Shown here: positions 1 through 7,783 of the stretch, piece after piece
How positions within the stretch are numbered: the stretch's first letter is position 1
Layout: each line of letters starts with the position of its first letter
Assembly (NCBI GenBank): GCA_002238425.1
Contig: MPMJ01000035.1
Span: forward strand, 1-32,243
DNA: 32,243 nt
Direction of reading: 5' to 3'
From: SAR202 cluster bacterium bin16
Lineage (GTDB): Bacteria > Chloroflexota > Dehalococcoidia > Lucifugimonadales > Australimonadaceae
The notes under the pieces: generated by a model
Database searches by the model: none
Told to the model about the DNA's origin: nothing
What the model saw: the letters and a program-made list of their open reading frames with translations, nothing else
Made by a program: the position numbers and the translations under genes

Positions 1-295
1 CGCCGGTGCCGGAGACGGCGACGTTGACCTGTACGCCAGGCTGTTCCTTGCGGAACTCCTCGGCAACCGCCTGAGTGACGGGGAAGACGGTAGATGAGCC
101 GTCGACTTGGATGGTGCCGCTGAGAGCCATAGCCATAGCCGTAGGCGTAGCCGTCGCCGTGGCCGCAGCCGTAGCCGTAGGCGCCGGAGCCGCTGTCGGC
201 GTTGAGCCCGAGTCGCTACAAGCTATGACGAAGGCGCCAAGAGACGCAATAAGGAGCAATAGCCCACTCATTCTGAAGTATCTGGTTGGTATCAT
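1..295 (-). CDS. pstS: Phosphate ABC transporter substrate-binding lipoprotein PstS (N-terminal part, cut by window edge)
   Basis: The 98 visible N-terminal residues begin [11 protein letters not shown], followed by a hydrophobic signal sequence and a lipobox ending in Cys about residue 26, then a long Ala/Thr/Pro linker. The mature part starts [22 protein letters not shown]. The DGSSTV(F/Y)P motif is the hallmark phosphate-contacting N-terminus of PstS-type proteins, which deliver periplasmic or surface-captured phosphate to the PstCAB importer. The start ATG has GGGAGGCAGG directly upstream. It is transcribed away from phoB-phoR, which fits a Pho regulon locus. The C-terminal two thirds and any pstCAB genes lie left of the window. 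The low-complexity linker is made of repeated Ala-Thr codons and may vary in length between strains. Confidence 0.88.
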   Translation of the reverse strand, partial: MIPTRYFRMSGLLLLIASLGAFVIACSDSGSTPTAAPAPTATAAATATATPTAMAMALSGTIQVDGSSTVFPVTQAVAEEFRKEQPGVQVNVAVSGTG

Positions 296-367
296 CCTGC
301 CTCCCTTTGGGGGTTGGGGTTACGTTGTTAGCGTAGGGAGGCGAAGTTAACGGCGAGCGCCGGTGCT

Positions 368-384
368 CTTTAGCGAATCGTTAA
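368..384 (-). promoter_or_regulatory. Pho-box-like direct repeat upstream of pstS
   Basis: Reading on the pstS strand, TTAACG-N5-CTAAAG gives two half-sites with 11-bp periodicity, like PhoB/PhoP DNA-binding repeats. A further GTTAAC lies at 346-351, about three turns closer to pstS but one base out of register. The position 70-90 bp upstream of the ATG fits an activator site. The assignment is by pattern and context only. Confidence 0.45.
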
Positions 385-416
385 CGAGGGCTGGAGGTTT
401 CCAGTAGGGATAGATT

Positions 417-1787
417 TCAGGCGGTGCGAGGCAGCGTAAACCAGAAGGTAGCGCCGTCACCCTGGGTGCTTTCGACGCCGATCTCGCCCCCGTGCAGCTC
501 GACTATGTGCTTCGCTATAGCCAACCCGAGCCCCGTGCCCTGGTCACGCCTGGACCGGTCGGCCTTGTAGAAACGTTCGAATAGGTGAGGGAGGTGCTCG
601 GGTGCGATGCCGGGGCCGCTGTCCCGTACCTGGACAAGGACGTTGTCCGTCTCCGAGTTGCCGGCCCGCAGTTCTATGGTCCCGCCGCGCGGAGTGAACT
701 TCAGGGCGTTGCCCAGCAGGTTGGATATGACCTGCCGCAGTTTCTCCTCGTCCCCGAGCGCAACCACCTCCCCGGACGCACTGATGGTCACGGCGACCCC
801 AGCTTCTTCTATGCGGTGTTCGAGGTCGGTGCGTACCGCTTCGATGGTGGCGGCTGTGTCGACCGGCTCCCGGTGCAGTTCCGATCGGCCACTCTCGATC
901 CTTGAGAGTTCCAGCAGGTCGTTCACCATTGCATTCATGCGGTCGACCTCACGGTTGATGCGCCCGAGGAAATCGAGCGCCGTTGCCGGATCGCTCACTG
1001 CGCCACCCTCAATGGTCTCTACCATAGCCTTGACGGAAGCCAGGGGATTGCGCAGTTCGTGAGAGACGTTGGCGACGAATTCACGCCGCGTCGTTTCCAA
1101 CTGCCGTATGGGCGTCAGGTCGTGCAGCGTGAGGAGGACGGAAGTTTCGGACTCATCCGGTTCGGTCTCTCCTGGGCCAGCGGTCAGGGGAGTGGCTGTT
1201 GCACTCATGCTTCGCCGGGGAGTCGAGAGGACGAGCTCCGTGTGCTGCCGTTCCCCGGACCCTCTGCTGAGCGTTACGAGGTCCCGTAGTTCGTGGTCGC
1301 GCAGAACGGAGCTCAGTGGCGTCCCGGTGGGCGCCTCGATGGAGAGCAGTTCGTTCGCGGCGGGGTTGGAGAGCACGATACGGTTCTCGGCATCGACGAG
1401 GATGACGCCGTCGGCCATCGTGTCGAGGACTGCCGTCAGTTGTTCGCGGTGGTCGGCGAGTTGCGAGAAGAGCCGGGCCAGAGCCTCGGTCATAGCCGCG
1501 AACGGGGCCTGCAGGCTGCTCAGCGTAGTGGACGTGAGTTCTTCCTGTCGCACGTTGAAATCGCCCGTGGAGATGCGGCGCATCGCTGCGACCGCAGCGC
1601 GAGCCTCTCTGGCTGCCGCGGCGTTGGTCCTGCGTTCCCGGGACAGCACGAGGAGCAGGCCGGCAGCGATGAGGAAGGAAAGGAGCGCGATGAAGGGTTC
1701 GGATGCAGCAAGGGCCAGCGCCCCGGCGACGAGCGAGAGGAGCGTCAGCGTTCCCAAAGCGATCCCGGCGCCCCGCAGTCCGGCCAT
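417..1787 (-). CDS. phoR: PhoR-like membrane sensor histidine kinase with PAS domain
   Basis: 456 residues. Two transmembrane helices lie at about residues 8-28 and 31-49 with almost no extracellular loop, the usual PhoR layout. A linker with HAMP-like character follows (about 60-115), then a PAS domain (about 116-228). The HisKA dimerisation helix holds the phospho-accepting His243 in VSHELRNPL. The ATPase domain shows an N box (N356, N360), a G1 box DSGPG (389-393), an F box FERFYK (403-408) and a G2 box GTGLGL (417-422), so the kinase looks complete. It starts 12 nt after the phoB stop and is surely co-transcribed with it. The neighbouring pstS and the domain order make phosphate limitation the likely signal. 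Another PAS kinase specificity cannot be excluded from sequence alone. Confidence 0.88.
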   Translation of the reverse strand: MAGLRGAGIALGTLTLLSLVAGALALAASEPFIALLSFLIAAGLLLVLSRERRTNAAAAREARAAVAAMRRISTGDFNVRQEELTSTTLSSLQAPFAAMTEALARLFSQLADHREQLTAVLDTMADGVILVDAENRIVLSNPAANELLSIEAPTGTPLSSVLRDHELRDLVTLSRGSGERQHTELVLSTPRRSMSATATPLTAGPGETEPDESETSVLLTLHDLTPIRQLETTRREFVANVSHELRNPLASVKAMVETIEGGAVSDPATALDFLGRINREVDRMNAMVNDLLELSRIESGRSELHREPVDTAATIEAVRTDLEHRIEEAGVAVTISASGEVVALGDEEKLRQVISNLLGNALKFTPRGGTIELRAGNSETDNVLVQVRDSGPGIAPEHLPHLFERFYKADRSRRDQGTGLGLAIAKHIVELHGGEIGVESTQGDGATFWFTLPRTA

Positions 1788-1799
1788 ATGCTGCTCACC

Positions 1800-2489
1800 T
1801 CAACCTTCGAAGCGGTAGCCGACTCCGCGGATGGTGATTATGCGCGCAGGAGTCGAAGGGTCGGACTCTATCTTTTCACGGAGCCAGCGCACGTGCACGT
1901 CCACCGTGCGGACGTCGCCTATGTAGTCGTATCCCCACAGCTGTTCGAGTATCTGGTCTCGAGTGAATGCGCGGCCTGGGTTCCGCATGAAGAGCGCGAG
2001 CAATTCGAACTCGCGCGGCTTGAGTCGCAGCTCTTCATCGTTGAGAGAGGCCTGGTGTGCGTCCACGTCCACGGAAAGCGAGCCTGAGCGCAGGGGTTCA
2101 GCCATCCGGCTGGAGGCGGTCTTGCGCGGACGCCGGAGCATGGCGCGGACGCGGGCCATCACCTCGCGCATGCTGAACGGTTTCGTGACGTAATCGTCGG
2201 CCCCTATCTCCAGGCCAACGACGCGGTCTATCTCTTCACCTTTCGCGGTCAGCATCAGGATGGGCACGTCGCTCTCACGGCGAAGGATGCGGCAGACTTC
2301 CAATCCGTCGAGGTTGGGGAGCATCACGTCGAGGATGATGAGGTCGGGAAGGGCGGTACGGGCGGTCTCGAGTCCGCTCCCACCGTCCGGGGCCGTCAGG
2401 ACGGCGTAACCCTCATGCTCCAGGTTGTAACGGAGCGCCTCTACGAGGTTCTCCTCGTCTTCCACCACCAACACAGAGCGGTTCGTCAT
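1800..2489 (-). CDS. phoB: PhoB-like OmpR-family response regulator
   Basis: 229 residues. The N-terminal receiver domain (1-120) has the acidic pocket E10/D11, phospho-acceptor D54 in ILDVMLP, T81 and K103 in TKPF. A winged-helix DNA-binding domain (about 130-229) has the OmpR/PhoB signature LKPREFELLALFMRNPGRAFTR and a C-terminal VRTVDVHVRWLREKIE stretch. It is the first gene of the phoB-phoR pair and presumably receives phosphate from the kinase encoded just downstream. A Pho-box-like repeat in its own upstream region suggests autoregulation. All catalytic residues are present. Confidence 0.9.
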   Translation of the reverse strand: MTNRSVLVVEDEENLVEALRYNLEHEGYAVLTAPDGGSGLETARTALPDLIILDVMLPNLDGLEVCRILRRESDVPILMLTAKGEEIDRVVGLEIGADDYVTKPFSMREVMARVRAMLRRPRKTASSRMAEPLRSGSLSVDVDAHQASLNDEELRLKPREFELLALFMRNPGRAFTRDQILEQLWGYDYIGDVRTVDVHVRWLREKIESDPSTPARIITIRGVGYRFEG

Positions 2490-2535
2490 GCGAGTCGGCT
2501 CCGTTCAGGGCCTGCAGGCCTCTTGGGTTACGGGA

Positions 2536-2580
2536 ATTGTATGGCCATCGTGCAAGCGAACGCTTAACGGGCAGTTAAAG
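2536..2580 (-). promoter_or_regulatory. Candidate phoB promoter with Pho-box-like repeat
   Basis: On the plus strand TTAACG (2564-2569) and TTAAAG (2575-2580) are separated by exactly 5 nt, an 11-bp direct repeat as in PhoP/PhoB boxes. On the phoB strand a -10-like TACAAT lies at 2541-2536, with no good -35, as expected for an activator-dependent promoter. A further TTTAACAG is at 2603-2610 but is out of 11-bp phase. Confidence 0.45.
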
Positions 2581-2698
2581 GGCTGCGTACACACGTCGCA
2601 AGTTTAACAGAGGTGCTGCTTACGACAGTTTTCCAGTCAGGAGAGGCAACCCCACACAGGGTGGCGCCTGTAGCAGGGCATCCAGTGGGGAAACCGGG

Positions 2699-3601
2699 CT
2701 ACGCGCCCCTGATGCGTTCCAGCAACTCGCCGATGGTCAGCCAGTAGTAGACGATGAACGTCCCTGCGACGAGCAGCATCACGGCGCTTATAGTACCGAC
2801 GTGCGGCAGCGCCTTGCGAAGCCCGGTAGCTATCGCACCCTTGAAGAGGGCCATGCCGATGGTCAGCGCGAGTATCACGGAGCCCATGCCCAGGCCGTAC
2901 AGCACGAACTGGAGTACGGAGTCCAGGAAGGTCCCTGCAGTGAATGTCCCGCCGATAACTGCGAGGAAGATAGGCAGCGTGCAGCTGAGCGAGGCAGTGC
3001 CGTAGGCGAGACCGAAGGTGAAGTAGCTCCGCACGCTCTTGCTGTTCGCGTTGCCGAACCGAGATGAGATGCTGGCAGCGAAGTTGTTGTAGAGCTTGCC
3101 GCCGGAGAGGAGGTACGCTCCAGCTACAACGAGCAACACACCGATGATGAGGCCGATCCACGGGAAGGCGTCGGCTATCCCGCGTGCGCCCAGGCCGATG
3201 GGCGTTCCAACGGCTGCGAAGAGGACCACGAATCCCACCGATACCGTCGCGCCGACGAGGAGGGCCCGGCGCAGTCGCGACACGACGCTGCTGGCAGCGG
3301 CATCGCCGCCTTCGCTCTCGCTCAGGTAGAGGCCGAGGTAAGCGGGGAGCATGGCAAAACCGCAAGGGTTGACGGAAGAGACCATGCCCGCGCTGAATGC
3401 GAACCCGAAGGGGAACAGATCACCCAGGTCGCCCAGAAAGTTGCCGGATTGAGCGGACGCGGACTCCACGCTCTGGGTAACCGCTCCAAACTCGCTGCCT
3501 GTGATGATCGCCCCGACGATCGCGACCGCGAGCGACCCCACGAGTGCGAGGATAGGCCCAGCTGTTCCCCAACCGATGTTCTGTACCGCGGCACGCATCA
3601 T
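2699..3601 (-). CDS. CcdA/DsbD-type transmembrane thiol-electron transporter
   Basis: 300 residues and strongly hydrophobic. The family-defining cysteines are present: C80 in SSVNPCGFAMLPAYLG and C207 in TASLSCTLPIFL. In CcdA and the DsbD beta domain this pair carries reducing equivalents across the membrane from thioredoxin. About six core membrane helices follow residue 65. An additional N-terminal hydrophobic helix (about 14-36) and a polar loop make it longer than a typical CcdA of roughly 240 residues. There is no fused thioredoxin domain, so an external partner is needed. The ATG is preceded by GGGAGCAGA. It lies 89 nt after modB on the same strand. Likely roles are cytochrome c maturation or periplasmic thiol redox, fitting the c-type cytochromes at 10.4-11.6 kb, but the exact partner is unknown. 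Confidence 0.8.
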   Translation of the reverse strand: MMRAAVQNIGWGTAGPILALVGSLAVAIVGAIITGSEFGAVTQSVESASAQSGNFLGDLGDLFPFGFAFSAGMVSSVNPCGFAMLPAYLGLYLSESEGGDAAASSVVSRLRRALLVGATVSVGFVVLFAAVGTPIGLGARGIADAFPWIGLIIGVLLVVAGAYLLSGGKLYNNFAASISSRFGNANSKSVRSYFTFGLAYGTASLSCTLPIFLAVIGGTFTAGTFLDSVLQFVLYGLGMGSVILALTIGMALFKGAIATGLRKALPHVGTISAVMLLVAGTFIVYYWLTIGELLERIRGA

Positions 3602-3690
3602 TCTGCTCCCAGTTCCGTGGTTCTACCTGGCTCTCTCTATATGATACGTCCCGCGTTGCCACGGAGGATGTTCATCCTTACGCGGGCGTG

Positions 3691-4365
3691 CTACCCCCAT
3701 CGCATGCTTCTCCTGCGCATGCCGAACGCAACGGCGACGAGGAGGCCGCTCGCAGCGAGCGTCAGCGTGAGCGCGAGCACCTGCGCCTCGTTCGTCCGAC
3801 CCGTCAGGACGGCTTCGTAGATGGCTATGGGCATCGTGCGCGTGCGCCCGGGGATGCTTCCAGCCACCATGAGCGTCGCTCCGAACTCCCCTATGGCGCG
3901 TGCGAACGCAAGGCTGACGCCGGTCATCACCGAGCGCCAGGCGAGGGGGAGCGTTATGCGCGTGAATATGGTCCGCTCCGTCTGCCCCAGCGTACGAGCC
4001 GCGTCTTCCAGCGTGTGGTCCACCGATTCGAACCCGGCCTGCGCGGTGCGGATGAGGAAGGGCGCGGAAACGAAGAAGGCCGCGAGCGCAGCTCCGCTCC
4101 ACTGGAAGACGAACGTGAACCCGAAGAGCGTCTCAAGTGCCTCGCCCAGGGGTGAGTTGCGTCCTACGGCGACCAGCAGGTAGTAGCCGAGTACCGTAGG
4201 AGGCAGCACCATGGGTATGAGTACGGCCGTGGAGAGCAGGTCGTGCACCCAACCGCGCAGACGTGAGAGTCCCCACGCAATGGGGATGCCGACCATGAAC
4301 GCAAGCGTTGTACTTGCGATGCCGGTCTGCAGGCTTAGTCTCAGGGCGTCCCAGTCCATCGTCAC
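3691..4365 (-). CDS. modB: Molybdate ABC transporter permease ModB
   Basis: 224 residues with about five membrane helices. The cytoplasmic EAA loop is visible in the stretch LPLAWRSVMTGVSLAFARAIGEFGATLMVAG, and the end GSIPGRTRTMPIAIYE is typical of ModB. It forms the membrane channel of the molybdate (or tungstate) importer. The start is GTG at 4365, inside a 4-base overlap with the modA stop, so translation is probably coupled; an ATG two codons later is an alternative. No modC ATPase gene follows: the next gene on the strand is the CcdA-like protein. The ATPase must be encoded elsewhere or shared. Confidence 0.88.
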   Translation of the reverse strand: MTMDWDALRLSLQTGIASTTLAFMVGIPIAWGLSRLRGWVHDLLSTAVLIPMVLPPTVLGYYLLVAVGRNSPLGEALETLFGFTFVFQWSGAALAAFFVSAPFLIRTAQAGFESVDHTLEDAARTLGQTERTIFTRITLPLAWRSVMTGVSLAFARAIGEFGATLMVAGSIPGRTRTMPIAIYEAVLTGRTNEAQVLALTLTLAASGLLVAVAFGMRRRSMRWG

Positions 4366-5219
4366 TCCACGCCGCCAACCTTATCAAGCTGCGGTGTGTA
4401 GCCGAACCGCTCCCACGTTTTGATCGCCTGTGCGTCGAGCATCGACGCGATGAAGCGCACCGCCGTGTCCGCCGCCTCTGATCCGCTGGTCACGCCCGCA
4501 GTGACCTGGAGGCCGACGTTCGCTTCCGGGGGCAGTGGGGCCAACGCACGGATGCCTCGAGCGTCCGAGGCGATGAGCAGTGAGCGTGGAACGAATCCGA
4601 CCTCTGCGTTGCCGCTCGCCACGAACTGGAACGCGTGCGCGACGTTCTCGCCGTAAGCGATCCGCTCAGCTACGTCATCCCAGACACCCAAGTCCCTGAG
4701 GTAGCGCCTGGCCGCCTCTCCATACGGCGCGATGTCCGGGTTTGCAAGGGCTATCTGTCGCACAGCGCCGCTACGCAGGAGCGATGCTACGTCGTCCGCG
4801 GGACCTTCGAGGTTCGTGATCGCGACCAGTTCGCCTGTCGCGAGTACGGTGGCGCTCGTGGGGTCGAGCAATCCATCGGCAGCGAGCGCGGAGGTGTAGC
4901 GACTGTCGGCTGAGACGATGAGGTCGAGGGGAGCGCCCTGGCGCAGCTGCTCGGCGAGCGTGCCGGACGCGCCGGTAACGAGCGTCACGGAGATCCCGTT
5001 CTCGGACTGGAACCGTGCTGCAAATTCTTCGGCTGCCGGCTGGATGCTCGCGGCGATACCCACCAGCAAGGCAGGGGCGTCTTCACCTTCGCCGGGTGTG
5101 CAGGCGGAGGAGAGCAGCACGAGGAGCAGGGCTGTCGTGAGGCCAACCAGCCAGAGCGTGATGGGCCCGGACGTCTGGCCGAGCGTGGAAGGGGGGCGGG
5201 CTGCGTTAGAGCGATTCAA
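4362..5219 (-). CDS. modA: Molybdate-binding lipoprotein ModA
   Basis: 285 residues. The hydrophobic signal sequence ends in a lipobox (LLSSAC) followed by CTPGEG, giving a membrane-anchored binding protein. The mature part shows ModA features: an AASIQPAAEEFAARF start, VTGASGTLAEQLRQGAPLDLIVSAD, and a middle segment LVAITNLEG. It captures molybdate or tungstate for ModB. The start is taken as TTG at 5219, because no ATG or GTG lies between the end of bcp and the signal peptide. This start overlaps the last codons of the upstream peroxiredoxin gene by 14 bases, suggesting coupling. Confidence 0.87.
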   Translation of the reverse strand: MNRSNAARPPSTLGQTSGPITLWLVGLTTALLLVLLSSACTPGEGEDAPALLVGIAASIQPAAEEFAARFQSENGISVTLVTGASGTLAEQLRQGAPLDLIVSADSRYTSALAADGLLDPTSATVLATGELVAITNLEGPADDVASLLRSGAVRQIALANPDIAPYGEAARRYLRDLGVWDDVAERIAYGENVAHAFQFVASGNAEVGFVPRSLLIASDARGIRALAPLPPEANVGLQVTAGVTSGSEAADTAVRFIASMLDAQAIKTWERFGYTPQLDKVGGVE

Positions 5220-5658
5220 GGACTGCGCCGGCGTGGCCCTTGACCTTCACGTTCTCGAAGACGTGCTCGACGACACCTTGCTCATCGATGACGAACGTCG
5301 TACGCGCCACGCCCATGTAGGAACGCCCGTAGTTCTTCTTCTCGACCCAGACCCCGTACTTGTTGACGATCTCCCTGTCCGGGTCCGCGACGAGTGTGAA
5401 CGGCAGGGAGCATTTGCTCTTGAAGTTCTGGTGGGACCTCACGCTGTCGGTGCTGACACCGATGACTACGGAATTCTTCCGGGAAAGGGCAGGGGAGAGG
5501 TCCCGGAAGTCGCATGCTTCTTGCGTGCAGCCCGGAGTGTTGTCCTTTGGATAGAAGTAGAGGACCACCTTGCTGCCGCGCAGCGAGTCGAGCGTGAATT
5601 CCGCGCCGGTGTCGTCTGCAGCAGTGAAATCGGGCGCGGCATCACCAACCTGGAGCAT
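5206..5658 (-). CDS. bcp: Bcp/PrxQ-type peroxiredoxin
   Basis: 150 residues. A thioredoxin-fold peroxiredoxin with the PrxQ signature FYPKDNTPGCTQEACDF: C44 is the peroxidatic cysteine and C49, five residues later, the resolving cysteine. It reduces hydrogen peroxide and organic hydroperoxides using thioredoxin. The frame is open further upstream, but the start at 5658 is chosen because it gives the normal MLQVGDAAPDF N-terminus and is preceded by AGGAGAGG at good spacing. It is the first gene of the run bcp-modA-modB. Whether the link with molybdate uptake is functional or only positional is not clear. Confidence 0.92.
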   Translation of the reverse strand: MLQVGDAAPDFTAADDTGAEFTLDSLRGSKVVLYFYPKDNTPGCTQEACDFRDLSPALSRKNSVVIGVSTDSVRSHQNFKSKCSLPFTLVADPDREIVNKYGVWVEKKNYGRSYMGVARTTFVIDEQGVVEHVFENVKVKGHAGAVLESL

Positions 5659-6068
5659 CAACCTCTCCTGAACACGCGTGTGAGAGTGGATCCTGAGAGT
5701 GAATCGTAAATCCCAGGGTACCGCGGGACAACCCCGCCACGCCTGAGGAGCCTCGTACAGCGCTTCCATGAAGCGGAGACGGGGGTGTGGTCGTATCGAG
5801 GAGCGTTAGAACCCCTCCCAAGCACATGCTCGCCGGGGATGGCAAGCCCCGGATGGCACGCCAGAGAGACCAAGCGCAGGAATAAACAGAGACTCCAGCA
5901 GCAGTTCCCAGGAGTGGTCGCAGCAATTTCCAGATAAACCAGTAGAGGAAAGTAGAGAAATCTGCAGCAATACGCCATTGCCTTATCTGTTTCACTCCTG
6001 CAGAATCCTTCAGGCGCACAGAGAAACTCTGAGCCGCGACAGAATGAACAGCAGCGGAGGGAGAGGAA
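5659..6068. other. Intergenic region with weak promoter and a short hairpin
   Basis: No convincing gene is seen. CCGGGG (5833-5838) and CCCCGG (5847-5852) form a short hairpin around an ATGGCAAG loop. On the plus strand TTGCCT (5978-5983), a 17-base spacer and CAGAAT (6001-6006) could be a weak promoter for the gene at 6069. GGGAGAGG just before 6069 is that gene's ribosome binding site. The bcp promoter must also lie here but I could not single it out. Confidence 0.35.
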
Positions 6069-6818
6069 ATGGCGAGACTCGGCCAGTACAGCTACCCTGA
6101 CATCAGGTTCGGCGACGCGGTAGAGATAGCGAACCGCATCCTGAACAAGTTCAAGGGGACGGTGAGCGTGAAGGGCCTTGCGTGGGAACTGGGGATGGCC
6201 GAGGGGAGCGGCACCCTGTTCGCGAAGGTCGCAGCGCTCCGCGATTTCGGCCTCGTGGAAGGCCGTGGTGAGCTTCGTATCTCTCAGTTGGCGCAGCGGG
6301 TCCTGCACCCGGCCAGCTCAGAGGAATGCCTGGAAGCGACAGCCGAGGCGTTCCAGCGCGTCGAGCTGCTGAGCCAGCTCTACACGCGGTTCGAGGGTGA
6401 GGTGCCAGACGACATGAGTCTCCTGGTTGGGCTGGAGGAGATCTCCCGCGCCCCCCGGGACGAGATCGTCAAGCGTGCTCCCCTTATCCAGAAGCACCTG
6501 ACCGACGCCATACGGGTGCTCGGGAGGCCTGTCAAGGCAGAGAGAACCGCAGAACATTCTGGCAGGCGCCAGAGGATTGCTGCCGAATCTCCGGATGCAG
6601 CTCCTGAAGCGCCGGCCGAAGAGCCGGCTTCCGATGGGCTGCACATCACGGCTGCGGGGCGGCGGCTCTCGGTCCCGCTGACGGCCGAGTACATCGAGGT
6701 GGCCATCAGCCTCCTCCGCGCGATGCAGGTAGAGATGCGCCGGGAACCTTCGGCTGAGCCCGCGATGCCGCTCTTCGAAGGCATGGAATTCGACCTGGGA
6801 GAGCAGCTGGACGTGTGA
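6069..6818 (+). CDS. Unknown protein with winged-helix-like N-terminus
   Basis: 249 residues. I do not recognise a named family. Residues about 10-85 (DIRFGDAVEIANRILNKFKGTVSVKGLAWELGMAEGSGTLFAKVAALRDFGLVEGRGELRIS) read like a winged helix-turn-helix: helix, helix, recognition helix, then a beta wing. The middle is helical and charged. Residues about 155-205 are an Ala/Pro/Glu-rich linker, followed by a C-terminal segment with an amphipathic helix (TAEYIEVAISLLRAMQVEMRRE). There is no signal peptide or membrane segment. The start has GGGAGAGG six bases upstream. It stands alone, convergent with tRNA-Arg. A transcription regulator or DNA-associated protein is the best guess. Confidence 0.7.
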   Translation: MARLGQYSYPDIRFGDAVEIANRILNKFKGTVSVKGLAWELGMAEGSGTLFAKVAALRDFGLVEGRGELRISQLAQRVLHPASSEECLEATAEAFQRVELLSQLYTRFEGEVPDDMSLLVGLEEISRAPRDEIVKRAPLIQKHLTDAIRVLGRPVKAERTAEHSGRRQRIAAESPDAAPEAPAEEPASDGLHITAAGRRLSVPLTAEYIEVAISLLRAMQVEMRREPSAEPAMPLFEGMEFDLGEQLDV

Positions 6819-6831
6819 GGCGGGGGACTGG

Positions 6832-6904
6832 CGCCCCAGACAGGATTCGAACCCGTGACCCGCTGCTTAGAAGGCAGCCGCTCTATCCTCTGAGCTACTG
6901 GGGC
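6832..6904 (-). tRNA. tRNA-Arg (anticodon TCT)
   Basis: A 73-nt cloverleaf can be drawn: acceptor GCCCCAG (6904-6898) pairs with CTGGGGC (6839-6833), discriminator G at 6832, D-arm AGCTC..GAGC, anticodon loop CTTCTAA with anticodon TCT at 6871-6869, and T-arm with the GGTTCGAATCC loop. CCA is not encoded. It reads Arg codons AGA/AGG. Confidence 0.96.
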
Positions 6905-6913
6905 CTCTCTTCG

Positions 6914-6942
6914 ACTATAGTGCCGGGGCGCATGAGGGTCAA
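6914..6942 (-). promoter_or_regulatory. Sigma-70-type promoter of tRNA-Arg
   Basis: On the minus strand TTGACC (6942-6937), a 17-base spacer and TATAGT (6919-6914) lie 10 bases before the tRNA 5' end. The same TTGACC -35 is seen before dnaN and tmRNA. Confidence 0.75.
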
Positions 6943-6961
6943 TCAACCCTCTGCGCCCCGG
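6923..6961. other. Strong hairpin between tRNA-Arg and the enoyl-CoA hydratase gene
   Basis: Arms 6923-6939 and 6946-6961 form 16 base pairs, with one bulged T and a 6-base CAATCA loop. No T-run follows on either strand, so it is not a standard intrinsic terminator. It covers the -35 and spacer of the tRNA promoter and would sit in any leader of the downstream plus-strand gene. Confidence 0.6.
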
Positions 6962-7000
6962 TTGCGCTTAACCACTTGTAGATACGGAGGCATGCGTCCA

Positions 7001-7783
7001 ATGACGTACCAGACGATCAAGTTCGAAACCGACGGCCCACTCGGTGTCCTGACGCTCAATCGCCAGGAACGCCTGAACGCCATCAGCCGTGAGGTTACAG
7101 AAGAGCTGCAGCACCTGGTGACACGCCTGGAGACGGACGACGAGGTGCGCGTCCTCATCGTGACCGGCTCAGGCCGCGCGTTCTGCGCCGGCGCCGACAT
7201 CAAGGAACGCACAGAAAACCTGGACGACCTCTCCCTGGCGCGCACCTCGGCGGTTATCTCTCCCACGTTCCGGCGCTTGGAGCGTCTCAACCAGGTGAGC
7301 ATCGCCGCGGTCAACGGCGTCGCGGCGGGCGGCGGCCTCGAGCTGGCGATGGCCTGCGACCTGCGGATCGCGAGCTCCGAAGCGCGCATGGCCCTCCCGG
7401 AGCTGACGCTCGGCATCCTGCCGGGCGCCGGCGGCACGCAGCGCCTGCCTCGTCTCATCGGCCCCGCGCGCGCCAAGGAGATGATGCTCTTCGGCAGGTT
7501 CATCGATGCGCAGACGGCGCTCGAGTGGGGACTCGTGAACGCCGTGTCCTCGCCCGGCGGGTTGATGGCCGAGGCGCGAGCCTGGGCGGCGCGCCTGTTC
7601 GAACTGCCGCCGCTCTCGCTCGCGAGCATCAAGAACGCCGTCAACGTGGCGATGGACGTGGACCTCGACGCCGGCATCCAGTACGAGCAGCGTTGCTCGG
7701 CGATGCTCGCGCTCACTGAGGACAGGCGGGAAGGGCACACCGCGTTCGTCGAGAAGCGGCCCCCCGCGTTCGTCGGACGCTAG
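7001..7783 (+). CDS. Enoyl-CoA hydratase/isomerase (crotonase) family protein
   Basis: 260 residues, the usual crotonase length. Oxyanion-hole segments are visible: SGRAFCAGADIKE (57-69) and GVAAGGGLELAMACD (106-120). The two catalytic glutamates are E114 and E134 (MALPELTLGILPGAGGTQRLPR), spaced 20 residues as in classical enoyl-CoA hydratases, so a 2-enoyl-CoA hydratase in fatty-acid or amino-acid degradation is likely; other crotonase reactions are possible. The start is ATG 7001, 10 bases after GGAGG; the ATG at 6992 is only one base from it. The frame is open further upstream across the tRNA, but that part is not coding. The 3' end overlaps the stop of the opposite gene by 4 bases. Confidence 0.88.
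   Translation: MTYQTIKFETDGPLGVLTLNRQERLNAISREVTEELQHLVTRLETDDEVRVLIVTGSGRAFCAGADIKERTENLDDLSLARTSAVISPTFRRLERLNQVSIAAVNGVAAGGGLELAMACDLRIASSEARMALPELTLGILPGAGGTQRLPRLIGPARAKEMMLFGRFIDAQTALEWGLVNAVSSPGGLMAEARAWAARLFELPPLSLASIKNAVNVAMDVDLDAGIQYEQRCSAMLALTEDRREGHTAFVEKRPPAFVGR

Noticed and set aside
75..350. Open plus-strand frame with Ala/Val repeats at the left edge
   Set aside because: It is the antisense of the pstS signal and Ala-Thr linker; the minus strand gives a recognised protein with lipobox and DGSSTV motif.
1069..2087. Long plus-strand open frames opposite phoR and phoB
   Set aside because: GC-rich antisense shadows, rich in Arg/Ser with no domain; the minus strand encodes complete two-component proteins.
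6815..7000. Extended N-terminus for the crotonase
   Set aside because: The extension translates the tRNA-Arg gene and the hairpin; the family N-terminus and ribosome site support 7001.
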